In this document: positions 9,812 to 19,326 of the stretch, in pieces
Layout of the letters: each line of letters starts with the position of its first letter
Numbering within the stretch: position 1 is the first letter of the stretch
Notes under the pieces: generated by a model
The model's input: the letters and a program-made list of their open reading frames with translations, nothing else
Told to the model about the DNA's origin: nothing
Database searches by the model: none
Source of the DNA: Streptomyces sp. NBC_00289
GTDB lineage: Bacteria; Actinomycetota; Actinomycetes; Streptomycetales; Streptomycetaceae
Length of the DNA: 64,000 nt
Direction: 5' to 3'
Assembly: GCF_041435115.1 (NCBI RefSeq)
Contig: NZ_CP108046.1
Span: 3,162,001 to 3,226,000 of the forward strand
Position numbers and translations under genes: made by a program

Positions 9812-9932
9812 GTCGCGTCCACCCACGGCTGCGACCGGCCGGCGAGAAGAACCTGCTCGCCGCCCGAACCCCGCGCCCGGTGCCCGGCGCCCCGCACCCG
9901 TGACCCCGCACCCCGTAACCCGTAACCCCGGG

Positions 9933-10889
9933 TCAGCCGGCCCGGTCCACGACCCGCGTCTGCAGGGCCTCGACGAGGCGGTCGGCGCCGTCCCGGACGA
10001 CGCCCTCGCGGAACTCGGCGGCGATCTGGCGCGCGGTGACGGAGCCGGTGGTCAGGCACCAGTGCCACCAGCGTTCCAGCAGGCGCCCATCCAGTTGCTC
10101 GGCGGGCACGAGCGCGGGCCAGTCGCAGGCGCGCGCCTGCGCGGTCACGTTCGCCCCGCCCGCCACCGGGTCGACGGCCAGCGCCGGAACGCCCGCGCGC
10201 AGCGCCAGGACCAGCCCGTCCAGCCCGTCCGTGACGACGAGGTCCAGCCGGGTGAGCACGGACTCGAGCTGGGCCGGCGTCGCGCACAGGCGCCAGTCGC
10301 GGGTGTCGAGCCGCGTGTCGAGCTGCAGGCAGGCGCAATCCTTCCCGGCCAGCCACGAGGTGACCTCCTCGGCGACCCGAACGTGTCGGCGCTGCGGGCC
10401 GTGCTCGTGCTGACCGTGCGTGAGCACGACGCCGACGACTGGCCGCTGGGGCGGTGCGGGCGCGCGGGCCGCCAGGTCCCGGCCGGGCTCGGTGTCCGAG
10501 GCGTCCCGCGCCAGGACGCGGTGGAACCCGGTCACGGCGGGGCTGCCCGGCGCGATGACGGACGTCCCGACCGCGATCCGTACGCAGTGCGCGAACCTTC
10601 GGTGCAGTTCCTCGATCTGCTCGCCGTGCACCGGACCGCACACGAACACGAGGTGGGAGTAGTCCCCGGGCCGCACGTCCTCCAGGTGCAGGGCCTCGGG
10701 GCGGAACCCGGGGCTCCAGGCGACGTCGTGGGCGATGCCCGCATGCCCGAGCACGTCCCGGACCCGTTCCAGGGCCAGCACGTCCCCGGCGGTCGCCTCT
10801 CCGCGCGGGAAGCTGAACCACCCGGTCAGCAGCAGTCTCCGGTGGGGCTCGCGGGTCTCCGGGATCGCTCCCAGCGGTTGCTCGTGCAT
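9933..10889 (-). CDS. Polysaccharide pyruvyl transferase/glycosyltransferase-like protein
   Basis: A 318-residue soluble protein starting at ATG 10889 (an upstream in-frame start at 10973 would add 28 residues). Two Rossmann-like halves are visible: LLTGWFSFPRGEATAGDVLA at the start, YSHLVFVCGP, then RPVVGVVLTHGQ and VLTRLDLVVTDGLDGLVLAL, ending GGANVTAQARACDWPALVPA. The pattern 'TGD..' loop, mid-protein cysteine/CACLQLD and 'DLVVTDGLHG' style motif fits polysaccharide pyruvyl transferase family folds. It is transcribed toward the glycan operon and convergent with it. A surface-polymer role is inferred from context; substrate unknown. Confidence 0.55.
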   Translation of the reverse strand: MHEQPLGAIPETREPHRRLLLTGWFSFPRGEATAGDVLALERVRDVLGHAGIAHDVAWSPGFRPEALHLEDVRPGDYSHLVFVCGPVHGEQIEELHRRFAHCVRIAVGTSVIAPGSPAVTGFHRVLARDASDTEPGRDLAARAPAPPQRPVVGVVLTHGQHEHGPQRRHVRVAEEVTSWLAGKDCACLQLDTRLDTRDWRLCATPAQLESVLTRLDLVVTDGLDGLVLALRAGVPALAVDPVAGGANVTAQARACDWPALVPAEQLDGRLLERWWHWCLTTGSVTARQIAAEFREGVVRDGADRLVEALQTRVVDRAG

Positions 10890-11215
10890 AGTTCGACCGG
10901 GTTCCCGGCGAGCCGGAGGGCAATCACCGGTGCCGGCGAGACCGCTGGTACGGCGGGGGGCCGGGACCCACACGGCCAGGTCGGACAGCCTGTAGCCGAA
11001 CCGTTGCCGCCCTGTCCGAAGTCCCCCACAGGGAGCGCATAGTGTGTGATGCCGTTCGGGTACCCGCGCTGATCGCGCGGGGCCGCCCGAGCAGGCAACA
11101 TCACCGGCTCGGAACCGAGTTCAGACAGCGGAACTCGCGTTGAGCACGCCCCGGCCCGTCAACGTACGTCACAGCAGATCACAGCACTTCAAGGCACCTC
11201 AGGGGGAGTCAGACC
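10890..11215. promoter_or_regulatory. Divergent intergenic region before the protease gene
   Basis: The 326 bases separate the pyruvyl-transferase-like gene (leftward) from the secreted protease (rightward). There is no credible gene. The protease has a strong ribosome site, AGGGGGAG, seven bases before ATG 11216. A small hairpin, CTCGG-AA-CCGAG, occurs near 11108. This region also marks the boundary between the accessory left end and the conserved core. Confidence 0.5.
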
Positions 11216-12448
11216 ATGGGATCCATACGGCCGTCGTTCACCGCTCGGGGGGAGAGTCGCCGGGAGGGGGCGCGCCGCAGGACTTCCCCCGTGCTGGCCA
11301 CTGTCGCGCTCGCTTCGGCCCTCGCGCTCACGGCCACCGCCTGCGATTCGGGCGACTCGCAGGCCGACGGACAGACCTCCGCCTCCGCCTCGTCGAACGG
11401 CGACGGCAAGATCAAAATCCCGGACAACATCAAGGAAAAGCTCAAAGAGCACGGGATCGACGTCGACAAGTGGAAGGACGGCGCCTGGAAGAACTGGGAC
11501 AGGGACGACTGGCTGCGTGAGGCCCAGGACTACGTCAATCCGATCATCGAGGGCCTGTGGGACCCGGATCGGATGCGTGGCGCCGACGACCCGGACAAGG
11601 TGGTCGACCCCGGCGACCTCGCCGATGACCAGGGCGTGACCGACCCGACGCCCGCGTCGGTCGACGCGAAGTCCGTGCCGCCCGCGTACCACGCCAACGC
11701 AGCCGAGGCGGGCAAGGTGTTCTTCGACTCCCCCGAAGGCACGATGGTGTGCTCGGCGACGGTCGTCCAGGACCCGGCCCATCCCGGCAAGTCCAACCTG
11801 GTCTGGACGGCGGGCCACTGCGTCCACGCCGGAAAGAAGGGCGGCTGGTATCGCAACATCGCGTTCGTGCCCTCGTACAACGACAAGGGTGAAACGGCCG
11901 AGCAGTTGCAGAACGTCCCCAAGGAGGAGGTCGCTCCGTACGGCGTCTGGTGGGGCGACTGGGCGCAGACCTCGCAGCAGTGGATCGAGCAGGGCGGTGC
12001 GACGGGCGGCGACGGCGCCCCGTACGACTTCGCGGTCATCCATGTGACGCCCGAGGAGGGCAGCGGCGGCAAGTCGCTGGAGGAGACGGTCGGGTCGGCG
12101 CTACCGGTCGACTTCAAGGCCCCGGCCGTTCCGAAGGTGCCAAGCATCACGGCCACCGGGTATCCGGCCGCGGCGCCCTACGACGGGCAGAAGCTGTACC
12201 AGTGCACGGACCGGCCGGGCCGGCTGTCGATCACCGCGTCGGCCCCGACGATGTACCGCATCGGGTGCAGCATGACCGGCGGTGCGTCCGGCGGCGGCTG
12301 GGTCGCGACGGGCTCGAACGGCAAGCCGGCGCTCGTCTCCAACACCTCGATAGGCCCGGTGACTTCGGGCTGGCTGGCCGGACCGCGGCTGGGTGACGTG
12401 GCCGAGGGCGTGTACGACTCCGTGAGCGAGAAGTTCGCCGGCCAGTGA
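11216..12448 (+). CDS. Secreted trypsin-like serine protease, probable lipoprotein
   Basis: A 410-residue extracellular protein. The N-terminus has Arg-rich n-region, hydrophobic stretch and lipobox LTATAC, so Cys43 is the likely lipidated residue. The catalytic triad is readable: His in WTAGHCVHA, Asp in YDFAVIHV and Ser in MTGGASGGGW, as in V8/glutamyl-endopeptidase-like S1 enzymes; the Cys of AGHC and the C-terminal Cys pair may form disulfides. Between lipobox and protease lies a charged segment of about 110 residues (IKEKLKEHGIDVDKWKDG) that may act as spacer or propeptide. It sits next to hflX but is convergent with it. Substrate unknown. Confidence 0.85.
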   Translation: MGSIRPSFTARGESRREGARRRTSPVLATVALASALALTATACDSGDSQADGQTSASASSNGDGKIKIPDNIKEKLKEHGIDVDKWKDGAWKNWDRDDWLREAQDYVNPIIEGLWDPDRMRGADDPDKVVDPGDLADDQGVTDPTPASVDAKSVPPAYHANAAEAGKVFFDSPEGTMVCSATVVQDPAHPGKSNLVWTAGHCVHAGKKGGWYRNIAFVPSYNDKGETAEQLQNVPKEEVAPYGVWWGDWAQTSQQWIEQGGATGGDGAPYDFAVIHVTPEEGSGGKSLEETVGSALPVDFKAPAVPKVPSITATGYPAAAPYDGQKLYQCTDRPGRLSITASAPTMYRIGCSMTGGASGGGWVATGSNGKPALVSNTSIGPVTSGWLAGPRLGDVAEGVYDSVSEKFAGQ

Positions 12449-12516
12449 CCGTCCATGTCGTGGACGACGTCATGAGCGAGTGAGACGTACGGCGGCCGGT
12501 GGCCGCGGACGCACGC

Positions 12517-12557
12517 CGAAGGCCCGCCTCCTGCTTCAGGCAGGGGGCGGGCCTTCG
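12517..12557. terminator. Strong bidirectional hairpin between protease gene and hflX
   Basis: Perfect 12-bp arms, CGAAGGCCCGCC at 12517–12528 and GGCGGGCCTTCG at 12546–12557, enclose 17 bases. The hairpin lies between two converging genes and is well placed to end both transcripts; there is no U-tract, typical of streptomycete terminators. Confidence 0.85.
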
Positions 12558-12598
12558 GGCGTGTTGCGGAACGCCGGGCGGGCTCGTCCTGGCGCGAC

Positions 12599-14092
12599 TC
12601 AGCCGAGCGGCGCGGGAACGTACGGCGCGAGATCCGCCGCCAGCTCCTCGTGCACCCGCGCCTTGAGCAGGGTTCCCTCCGGCGTGTGCTCCTCGGAGAT
12701 CACCTCACCCTCGGTGTGGGCACGGGCGACGAGCTTGCCGTGGGTGTACGGCACAAGTGCCTCGATCTCGACCGAGGGCCTGGGCAGCTCGTTGTCGATC
12801 AGCGCGAGCAGCTCGGTGATGCCGAGTCCGGTGCGGGCCGAGACCGCGATCGACCGCTTCTCGTTCCGCATCAGCCGCTGGAGTGTCAGCGGGTCGGCCG
12901 CGTCCGCCTTGTTGATCACGACGATCTCGGGTACGCCGGTGGCGCCGACGTCCCTGATCACCTCGCGCACGGCGGCCAGCTGCTCCTCCGGCACGGGGTG
13001 CGAGCCGTCCACCACGTGCAGGATCAGGTCGGCGTCGCCGACCTCCTCCATGGTGGAGCGGAACGCCTCGACCAGGTGGTGCGGAAGGTGCCGCACGAAG
13101 CCGACCGTGTCGGTCAGCGTGTACAGCCGTCCGCTGGGGGTCTCGGCCCGGCGCACGGTCGGGTCGAGAGTGGCGAACAGGGCGTTCTCGACCAGGACGC
13201 CCGCGCCCGTGAGGCGGTTGAGCAGGGAGGACTTACCGGCGTTGGTGTAGCCCGCGATGGCGACGGACGGCACCTTGTGGCGCCGACGTTCCTGGCGCTT
13301 GATCTCGCGGCCGGTCTTCATGTCCGCGATCTCCCGGCGCATCTTCGCCATCTTCTCGCGGATCCGACGCCGGTCCGTCTCGATCTTGGTCTCACCGGGA
13401 CCACGGGTGGCGAGGCCGCCGCCCTTGCCGCCGCCCATCTGTCGGGACAGCGACTGACCCCAGCCGCGCAGCCTCGGCAGCATGTACTGCATCTGCGCGA
13501 GCGCGACCTGCGCCTTGCCCTCCCGGGACTTGGCGTGCTGGGCGAAGATGTCCAGGATCAGGGCCGTACGGTCGATGACCTTGACCTTGACGACGTCTTC
13601 GAGGTGGATGAGCTGGCCCGGACTGAGCTCACCGTCGCAGATGACGGTGTCCGCGCCCGATTCGATGACGATGTCCCGCAGTTCGTTGGCCTTGCCGGAA
13701 CCGATGTAGGTGGCGGCGTCGGGCTTGTCGCGGCGCTGGGTCACGCCGTCGAGCACGACCGCGCCCGCTGTCTCCGCGAGGGCGGCGAGCTCCGCGAGGG
13801 AGTTGTCCGCGTCCTGCACGGTTCCCGAGGTCCAGACGCCGACGAGCACGACCCGCTCCAGGCGGAGCTGACGGTACTCGACCTCGGTGACGTCCTCGAG
13901 TTCGGTGGAGAGGCCTGCCACGCGGCGCAGGGCCGCGCGCTCGGAGCGGTCGAACTGGTCGCCGTCCCGCTCTCCGTCGATCTCGTGGCTCCAGGCGACG
14001 TCCTCTTCCATCAGGGCATCGGCCCGAAGACCGTCGGGGTAGGCGTGCGCGAGGCGCTGACTGTCCTGGGAAGGGGATGAAGAGGAGGTCAT
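12599..14092 (-). CDS. hflX: Ribosome-associated GTPase HflX
   Basis: A 497-residue GTPase that binds 50S/70S ribosomes and helps split or rescue stalled ones. The N-terminal HflX domain includes GVWTSGTVQDADNSLAEL, the glycine-rich GGKGGGLATRGPGETKIETD (family signature near 221–240) and a helical linker. The G domain follows: GYTNAGKSS (G1, 281–289), DTVGFVRHLP (G3, 328 on) and NKAD (G4, 394–397). The N-terminus is about 70 residues longer and acidic compared with short bacterial forms, as is usual in actinobacteria. ATG 14092 begins 180 bases after the M1 peptidase stop, so it likely has its own promoter. Confidence 0.96.
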   Translation of the reverse strand: MTSSSSPSQDSQRLAHAYPDGLRADALMEEDVAWSHEIDGERDGDQFDRSERAALRRVAGLSTELEDVTEVEYRQLRLERVVLVGVWTSGTVQDADNSLAELAALAETAGAVVLDGVTQRRDKPDAATYIGSGKANELRDIVIESGADTVICDGELSPGQLIHLEDVVKVKVIDRTALILDIFAQHAKSREGKAQVALAQMQYMLPRLRGWGQSLSRQMGGGKGGGLATRGPGETKIETDRRRIREKMAKMRREIADMKTGREIKRQERRRHKVPSVAIAGYTNAGKSSLLNRLTGAGVLVENALFATLDPTVRRAETPSGRLYTLTDTVGFVRHLPHHLVEAFRSTMEEVGDADLILHVVDGSHPVPEEQLAAVREVIRDVGATGVPEIVVINKADAADPLTLQRLMRNEKRSIAVSARTGLGITELLALIDNELPRPSVEIEALVPYTHGKLVARAHTEGEVISEEHTPEGTLLKARVHEELAADLAPYVPAPLG

Positions 14093-14275
14093 TGGGTCCT
14101 TACGTCGTTGGGGATGGCGTGTACGGCGGCGGCCGCGGGGCGGAAGCCGAGCTTCTGACCTGGTCCGTCTCTGTTCTCAACGCACGAGTGCCCCGGGAGA
14201 TTCCCTTGTCCCGTGCGGTGTCCTGCCGCGCCGACCTGACGATGGTCGCACGGGACGGCCCGTCTCGTCACCGCC

Positions 14276-15811
14276 TTATTTCGCCGCCGGCTTCCCCGCC
14301 GAGTTCGCCGCGGACCGCGGTGCCGGCTTGGCCGCGGCCTTCACGGGTGCGCCCGGCTTCCAGTCCGGGTGACCGGGCATCGGCGGGGTCTTCTTGCCGT
14401 ACAGCCAGGCCTCGAAGAAGTCTCCGAGCTCGCGTCCGGAGACCCGGGAGGCGAGCCGCACGAAGTCCGCGGTGCTGGCGACACCGTCGCGGTGACCGCT
14501 CACCCACGCCTGTTCCAGGTGCTCGAAGGCCGGGCGGCCGATCTCCTGGCGCAGGGCGTACAGGGCCAGGGCGGCGCCGTCGTAGACGTTCGCACGGAAG
14601 ATGCCGATCTTCTGGCCGGGCTTGGGGGCCTTGGGTGCCGCCGGCGGTCCGCCGGCCGCGCGCCAGCTGTCGGAGGCGCTGTACGCCGCCTTCATCCGCG
14701 CCTCCATCGGCTTGTTCGCCTTCTCCTCCGCGTACAGGGCCTCGTACCAGGTGGCGTGCCCTTCGTTGAGCCACAGGTCCGACCAGGTGCGCGGGCTGAC
14801 GCTGTCGCCGAACCACTGGTGGGACAGCTCGTGCACCATGATCGACTCGACGTACCACTTGGGGTAGGCGGGCTCGGTGAACATCCCCTTCTCGAAGAGG
14901 GAGAGGGTCTGTGTCTCCAGCTCGAAGCCGGTGGACGCCTCGGCCATGAGCACGCCGTACGTCTCGAAGGGATAGGGCCCGACCTTGCTCTCCATCCAGG
15001 CGATCTGGTCGGGCGTCTTCCGCAGCCAGGGTTCGAGCGCGGTGCGGTCCTCGGCCGGCACGACGTCCCGTACAGGCAGGTTGTGCGGGCCGGTGCGGTG
15101 CACCACGGCGGAGCGGCCGATGGACACCTGGGCGAGTTCGGTGGCCATGGGGTGCTGGGTGCGGTACGTCCACGTGGTCGCCCGGCCGGCGCGGTCGACG
15201 CCGGTCGGCAGGCCGTTGGCGACCGCGGTGTAGCCGTCGGGCACGGTGACCCGGATGGTGAACATCGCCTTGTCGGAGGGGTGGTCGTTGCACGGGAACA
15301 CCAGGTGGGCGACGTCCGCCTGGTTGGCCATGGCGAGGCCGTCCGCGGTCCGCACCCAGCCGCCGTCGCGGCCCTCGGCGGACACGGGGTCGCTGGTGTG
15401 CCGGACCGTGATCCGCATCCAGGTGCCCCTGGGCAGCGGCTTCTCGGGGGTGACGACGAGGTCCTCCCCGGCACTGGCGAACGCGGCGGCTTCACCGTCG
15501 ACCTCGACCGACTCGACGTCTCCGTGCGCGAAGTCGAGGTTGACGCGGTCCAGCGAGGTGGTCGTCCAGGCGTCGATCGTGGTGACGGCCCGGAGGGGCT
15601 TGTCATTGGTACCGGGATAGGTGAAGTCGAGGTCGTACGAAGCCACGTCGTAGCCGGGGTTGCCCAACTGCGGGAAGAGACGGTCACCGACGCCGAGCGG
15701 AGCGGCGGGGGCGCTCGCGGCGAGGAGGCATACGGAGACGGCCGAGGCGAGCAGCGCGGCCGCCTTCGGCCGTCGGGGGCGGCGGGCCCGGGTGCGGGGG
15801 GTGAGCAGCAT
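14276..15811 (-). CDS. Secreted M1-family zinc aminopeptidase
   Basis: A 511-residue exported metallopeptidase. Twin-Arg-like basic start, hydrophobic core LLASAVSVCLLAASAPAAP and Ala-x-Ala-like cleavage zone indicate secretion. The M1 beta-domain leads to the zinc motif HELSH at 327–331 with Glu350 in LWLNEGHATW as third ligand. The substrate-binding GxMEN strand is replaced by GFELETQTL, a form seen in bacterial ERAP-like secreted members. The C-terminal quarter is Pro/Ala/Lys-rich (PVKAAAKPAPRSAANSAGK), perhaps cell-wall associating. It should trim peptides outside the cell. Monocistronic as far as seen. Confidence 0.92.
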   Translation of the reverse strand: MLLTPRTRARRPRRPKAAALLASAVSVCLLAASAPAAPLGVGDRLFPQLGNPGYDVASYDLDFTYPGTNDKPLRAVTTIDAWTTTSLDRVNLDFAHGDVESVEVDGEAAAFASAGEDLVVTPEKPLPRGTWMRITVRHTSDPVSAEGRDGGWVRTADGLAMANQADVAHLVFPCNDHPSDKAMFTIRVTVPDGYTAVANGLPTGVDRAGRATTWTYRTQHPMATELAQVSIGRSAVVHRTGPHNLPVRDVVPAEDRTALEPWLRKTPDQIAWMESKVGPYPFETYGVLMAEASTGFELETQTLSLFEKGMFTEPAYPKWYVESIMVHELSHQWFGDSVSPRTWSDLWLNEGHATWYEALYAEEKANKPMEARMKAAYSASDSWRAAGGPPAAPKAPKPGQKIGIFRANVYDGAALALYALRQEIGRPAFEHLEQAWVSGHRDGVASTADFVRLASRVSGRELGDFFEAWLYGKKTPPMPGHPDWKPGAPVKAAAKPAPRSAANSAGKPAAK

Positions 15812-16037
15812 GGACCACCGCTACCAGCGCGCGCATGCGGTACGGCGACGACGCGCGCCCAGCCCACCCGAACGGGTGGGTCCGGCGGCGGGCGGGTCGG
15901 TCACCTGCCGTGCGAACCCGACAGGGCGTGCGAGCCCGGGACCGAACGACCGCGCGCGGGCCGCGCAGTCGCGCACCGACCCGACAGGGGGCGTCAGTAC
16001 GGAGGCGGTACGGACGCCGAGCAGCCCCGCGCGTCCG

Positions 16038-18176
16038 TCAGTCGACCGGCGGCTGCAGCTGGGGCTGTGCCCGGCTCACGTCGTACACGCCCGGCACGTC
16101 ACGCATCGCCCGCATGAGGGCGGGGAGCGCGGCCGCGTCCGGGATCTGCACGGTGTACGTGTGCCGTACGCGTTGTCGGCTGGGGGGCTCCACGGTCGCC
16201 GAGATGATCTCGGCCCCCTCGTGGGCCATCGCCTCGGTGAGATCCGCGAGCAGATGGGGGCGGCCGAACGATTCAGCGAACAGAGTCACCCGGCACGCCG
16301 TGGTGTCGCCCCAGCGCACGCCGACCTCCGCACGCCCCGCGCTCTTCATGCTCTCCACTCCGGGGCACTCGAGGCGGTGGACGGTCACCACTCCCCCGCG
16401 CACGGAGAACCCGGTGATCTCGTCGGGCGGGACGGGCGTGCAACAACCGGCCAGTCGCACGGTCGCGCCTGGCTGGTCGACGACGGCGTTCGCGGCTCCG
16501 GAGGGCCCGAGGGAGCCGTCACCGACGGGCCTGGGCGGTGCCTCCGTCTGCGGCGCGGGGGCCGGCGCGTTCTGGGCCGCGACGGGCGCCGGGTGCGTCG
16601 AGAGCCATCGCTGGATGGCGATCCGGGCGGCCGGTGTGTGCGCGTGCTCCAGCCACTCCCTGGAGGGCTCGGAGGCCGGGTCCTGCCCCATGAGGAGCTG
16701 GACGGTGTCGCCGTCCTTCAGGACGGTGCTGAGGGTCGCCAGGCGCCCGTTGACGCGGGCGCCGATGCACGCGTGGGCGTCCTCGCCGTACTGCGCGTAC
16801 GCGGCGTCCACGCACGTCGCACCCGCCGGCAGGCCCAGCCTGCCGCCGTCGGGCCGGTAGACGGTGATCTCCCGGTCCTGGGCGAGGTCCTCGCGCAGGG
16901 TGGACCAGAAGGTGTCCGGGTCGGGCGCGGCCTCCTGCCAGTCGAGGAGGCGGGAGAGCCAGCCGGGGCGGGTGGGGTCGACACGCTCGTCGTCGGTCGC
17001 GGCCTGGTCCTCCGCGGAAGGCGCGTAGGGATTGCCGAGCGCGATGACGCCGGCCTCGGCGACCTTGTGCATCTGGTGGGTGCGGATGAGGACTTCGACG
17101 ACCTGGCCGTCCGCACGGGCCACGGCGGTGTGCAGCGACTGGTACAGGTTGTACTTGGGGACGGCGATGAAGTCCTTGAACTCCGAGACGACGGGCTTCA
17201 GACAGGTGTGCAGTTCACCGAGTACGCCGTAACAGTCCGCGTCCTCGTTCACCAGCACCAGCAGTCGTCCGAAGTCGGAGCCGCGCAGCCGGCCGCGCTT
17301 ACGGGCCACCCGGTGCACGGAGACGAAGTGGCGGGGGCGGATGAGGACTTCGGCCTGGATGTCGGCGTCGCGCAGGACGCCCCGCACCTCGTCGGCGACC
17401 TCGGCGAGCGGGTCGTCCGCGCGGGCCGAGTTGTCGACGATCAACTCCCGCGTGTGCTTGTACTCCTCAGGGAGCAGGATCGCGAAGACCAGGTCTTCCA
17501 GCTCGGTCTTGAGCGCCTGTACGCCGAGCCGTTCGGCGAGCGGGATGAGGACGTCGCGGGTCACCTTCGCGATCCGGGCCTGTTTCTCGGGGCGCATCAC
17601 CCCGAGGGTGCGCATGTTGTGCAGCCGGTCGGCGAGTTTGATCGACATCACGCGGACGTCGTTGCCGGTGGCGACGAGCATCTTGCGGAAGGTCTCGGGC
17701 TCGGCGGCGGCACCGTAGTCGACCTTCTCCAGCTTGGTGACGCCGTCGACGATGTAGCGGACCTCGGCGCCGAACTCCTCGCCGACCTGATCCAGCGTCA
17801 CGTCGGTGTCCTCGACGGTGTCGTGGAGCAGAGAGGCCGTCAGCGTCGTTGTCTCCGCGCCGAGTTCGGCGAGGATGAGGGTCACGGCGAGCGGGTGGGT
17901 GATGTACGGCTCACCGCTCTTGCGCATCTGCCCCCGGTGGGAGGACTCGGCCAGCAGGTAGGCCCGGCGCAGGGCTTCCAGGTCCGCTTCGGGGTAGTGG
18001 GCGCGGTGGGCCTCGGCGACGTGGCCGATGGCGTCGGGCAGCCGGTCGCGGGCGGCCGGGCCGAGCAGTGCGGCCCGGCCCAGGCGGCGCAGGTCGATCC
18101 GGGGGCGGGCCTTCCTGCGGGGCACTGTCGGGGCGACAGGGCCTGGGCTCGCGGGATTTGTGGCCTCCGCACTCAT
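16038..18176 (-). CDS. rshA: RelA/SpoT homologue RshA ((p)ppGpp metabolism)
   Basis: A 712-residue Rsh protein. HD hydrolase domain: SSHRGQMRKSGEPYITHP, LLHDTVED (118–123), IKLADRLHNMRTL. Synthetase domain: RPRHFVSVHR, EFKDFIAVPKYNLYQSLHT and EVLIRT with the conserved Glu. Then TGS (ITVYRPDGGRLGLPAGAT…), a Cys-rich GCCTPVPPDEITGF zinc-finger-like element and a C-terminal ACT domain. It matches the second S. coelicolor Rsh protein rather than the main RelA: the synthetase loop is shorter, and RFKDYIA and YDLVGVR are changed to EFKDFIA and SDFGRLL. Start ATG 18176, preceded by GGAGG; the frame extends 51 codons further upstream without a good ribosome site. Confidence 0.9.
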   Translation of the reverse strand: MSAEATNPASPGPVAPTVPRRKARPRIDLRRLGRAALLGPAARDRLPDAIGHVAEAHRAHYPEADLEALRRAYLLAESSHRGQMRKSGEPYITHPLAVTLILAELGAETTTLTASLLHDTVEDTDVTLDQVGEEFGAEVRYIVDGVTKLEKVDYGAAAEPETFRKMLVATGNDVRVMSIKLADRLHNMRTLGVMRPEKQARIAKVTRDVLIPLAERLGVQALKTELEDLVFAILLPEEYKHTRELIVDNSARADDPLAEVADEVRGVLRDADIQAEVLIRPRHFVSVHRVARKRGRLRGSDFGRLLVLVNEDADCYGVLGELHTCLKPVVSEFKDFIAVPKYNLYQSLHTAVARADGQVVEVLIRTHQMHKVAEAGVIALGNPYAPSAEDQAATDDERVDPTRPGWLSRLLDWQEAAPDPDTFWSTLREDLAQDREITVYRPDGGRLGLPAGATCVDAAYAQYGEDAHACIGARVNGRLATLSTVLKDGDTVQLLMGQDPASEPSREWLEHAHTPAARIAIQRWLSTHPAPVAAQNAPAPAPQTEAPPRPVGDGSLGPSGAANAVVDQPGATVRLAGCCTPVPPDEITGFSVRGGVVTVHRLECPGVESMKSAGRAEVGVRWGDTTACRVTLFAESFGRPHLLADLTEAMAHEGAEIISATVEPPSRQRVRHTYTVQIPDAAALPALMRAMRDVPGVYDVSRAQPQLQPPVD

Positions 18177-18386
18177 GGGCACCTCCGGCTGCGTCGACCG
18201 GCGAACGGGGTGCCCCAGGGCGGACATGGCTCCAGGGCTGGCATCGGTCCCCCGTCCGGGCCGGTGCTTGATGCTACCGAGCCCACCACGTGCGGCTGAC
18301 CGCCTCTCGCCGAGCGTGAAACGGATCACCCATTCGAGCGACCGTTTCCAGGTTTACGGTTTCACGGTGTGTGACAAGTGATCACC

Positions 18387-19280
18387 TCAGCGTGCGGCGC
18401 GGTCCAGCCACGCCGCGTCGATCTCACCCTCGGCGACGATCACCGCGGGACCGGTCATCTCGATCTCCCCGTCCGGCCGTTCGGTGATCACCAGTGTGCC
18501 GCCGAGCACATCGACGGTGTACGTCGCCGGTGCGCCGGTGACGGCCGGGTCGGCGCCGTCCCTGCGGGCCGCGGCCACGGCCACGGCACACGCGCCCGTG
18601 CCGCACGAGCGGGTCTCGCCCGAGCCGCGCTCGTGCACACGCAGGGCGACGTGCCGAGGGCCGCGGTCGACCACGAACTCGACGTTCACCCCGTCCGGGT
18701 AGGCGGAGGCGGGGCCGACGGGCGGCGGGGAGTACAGGTCGCCCGCGTGTCCGAGGTCGGAGACGAAGGCGACCGCGTGGGGGTTGCCCATGTTCACGTT
18801 CCGCGCGGGCCAGCTGCGCTCGCCGACACTCACCGTGACGTCCCCTTCGGGGAGCAGCGCCCTGCCCATGCCGACGGTGATGTCGCCGTCGGCGGAGCCG
18901 CCGCCGGGTGCGGGCTTCGCGATGTGCACGGTCTTCACGCCCCCGCGCGTGGCCACCGCGAGGTCTCCTTCACCGGCGTGACCGGCGCGCTGGAGATAGC
19001 GCGCGAACACCCGCACGCCGTTGCCGCACATCTCCGCGATCGAACCGTCACCGTTGCGGTAGTCCATGAACCACTCCGCCTCGGCCGCCAGGTGTGCGGC
19101 CTCGGGGTGTGCCGCGGACCTCACCACGTGCAGCAGGCCGTCACCGCCGATGCCCGCGCGGCGGTCGCACAGGGCGGCCACGGCGGACGGCGGGAGCTCG
19201 ATGACGTTGTCCGGGTCCGGCACGATCACGAAGTCGTTCTCCGTGCCGTGACCCTTGAGGAAGGCGATCCGCGTGCTCAT
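18387..19280 (-). CDS. dapF: Diaminopimelate epimerase
   Basis: Converts LL- to meso-diaminopimelate in the lysine and peptidoglycan pathway (streptomycetes keep LL-DAP in the wall and need meso-DAP for lysine). The 297 residues contain both catalytic cysteines in context, EMCGNGVRVFARY (Cys85) and ETRSCGTGACAVAV (Cys226), and the start MSTRIAFLKGHGTENDFV with the family GxxNDF-like motif. It lies downstream of the small membrane protein and miaA on the same strand with 46-base spacing, suggesting a miaA–membrane protein–dapF unit. Length is normal. Confidence 0.96.
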   Translation of the reverse strand: MSTRIAFLKGHGTENDFVIVPDPDNVIELPPSAVAALCDRRAGIGGDGLLHVVRSAAHPEAAHLAAEAEWFMDYRNGDGSIAEMCGNGVRVFARYLQRAGHAGEGDLAVATRGGVKTVHIAKPAPGGGSADGDITVGMGRALLPEGDVTVSVGERSWPARNVNMGNPHAVAFVSDLGHAGDLYSPPPVGPASAYPDGVNVEFVVDRGPRHVALRVHERGSGETRSCGTGACAVAVAAARRDGADPAVTGAPATYTVDVLGGTLVITERPDGEIEMTGPAVIVAEGEIDAAWLDRAAR

Positions 19281-19326
19281 TCCTCGATCGTACGACGTGG
19301 GTACGACAGGGCGGGCGGCGAGCGCC

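Noticed and set aside
15660..18299. 879-codon plus-strand open frame opposite rshA
   Set aside because: Composition is the reverse-frame mirror of RshA codons (Gly/Val/Arg/Asp-rich); no domain, while the opposite strand encodes HD, synthetase, TGS and ACT motifs.
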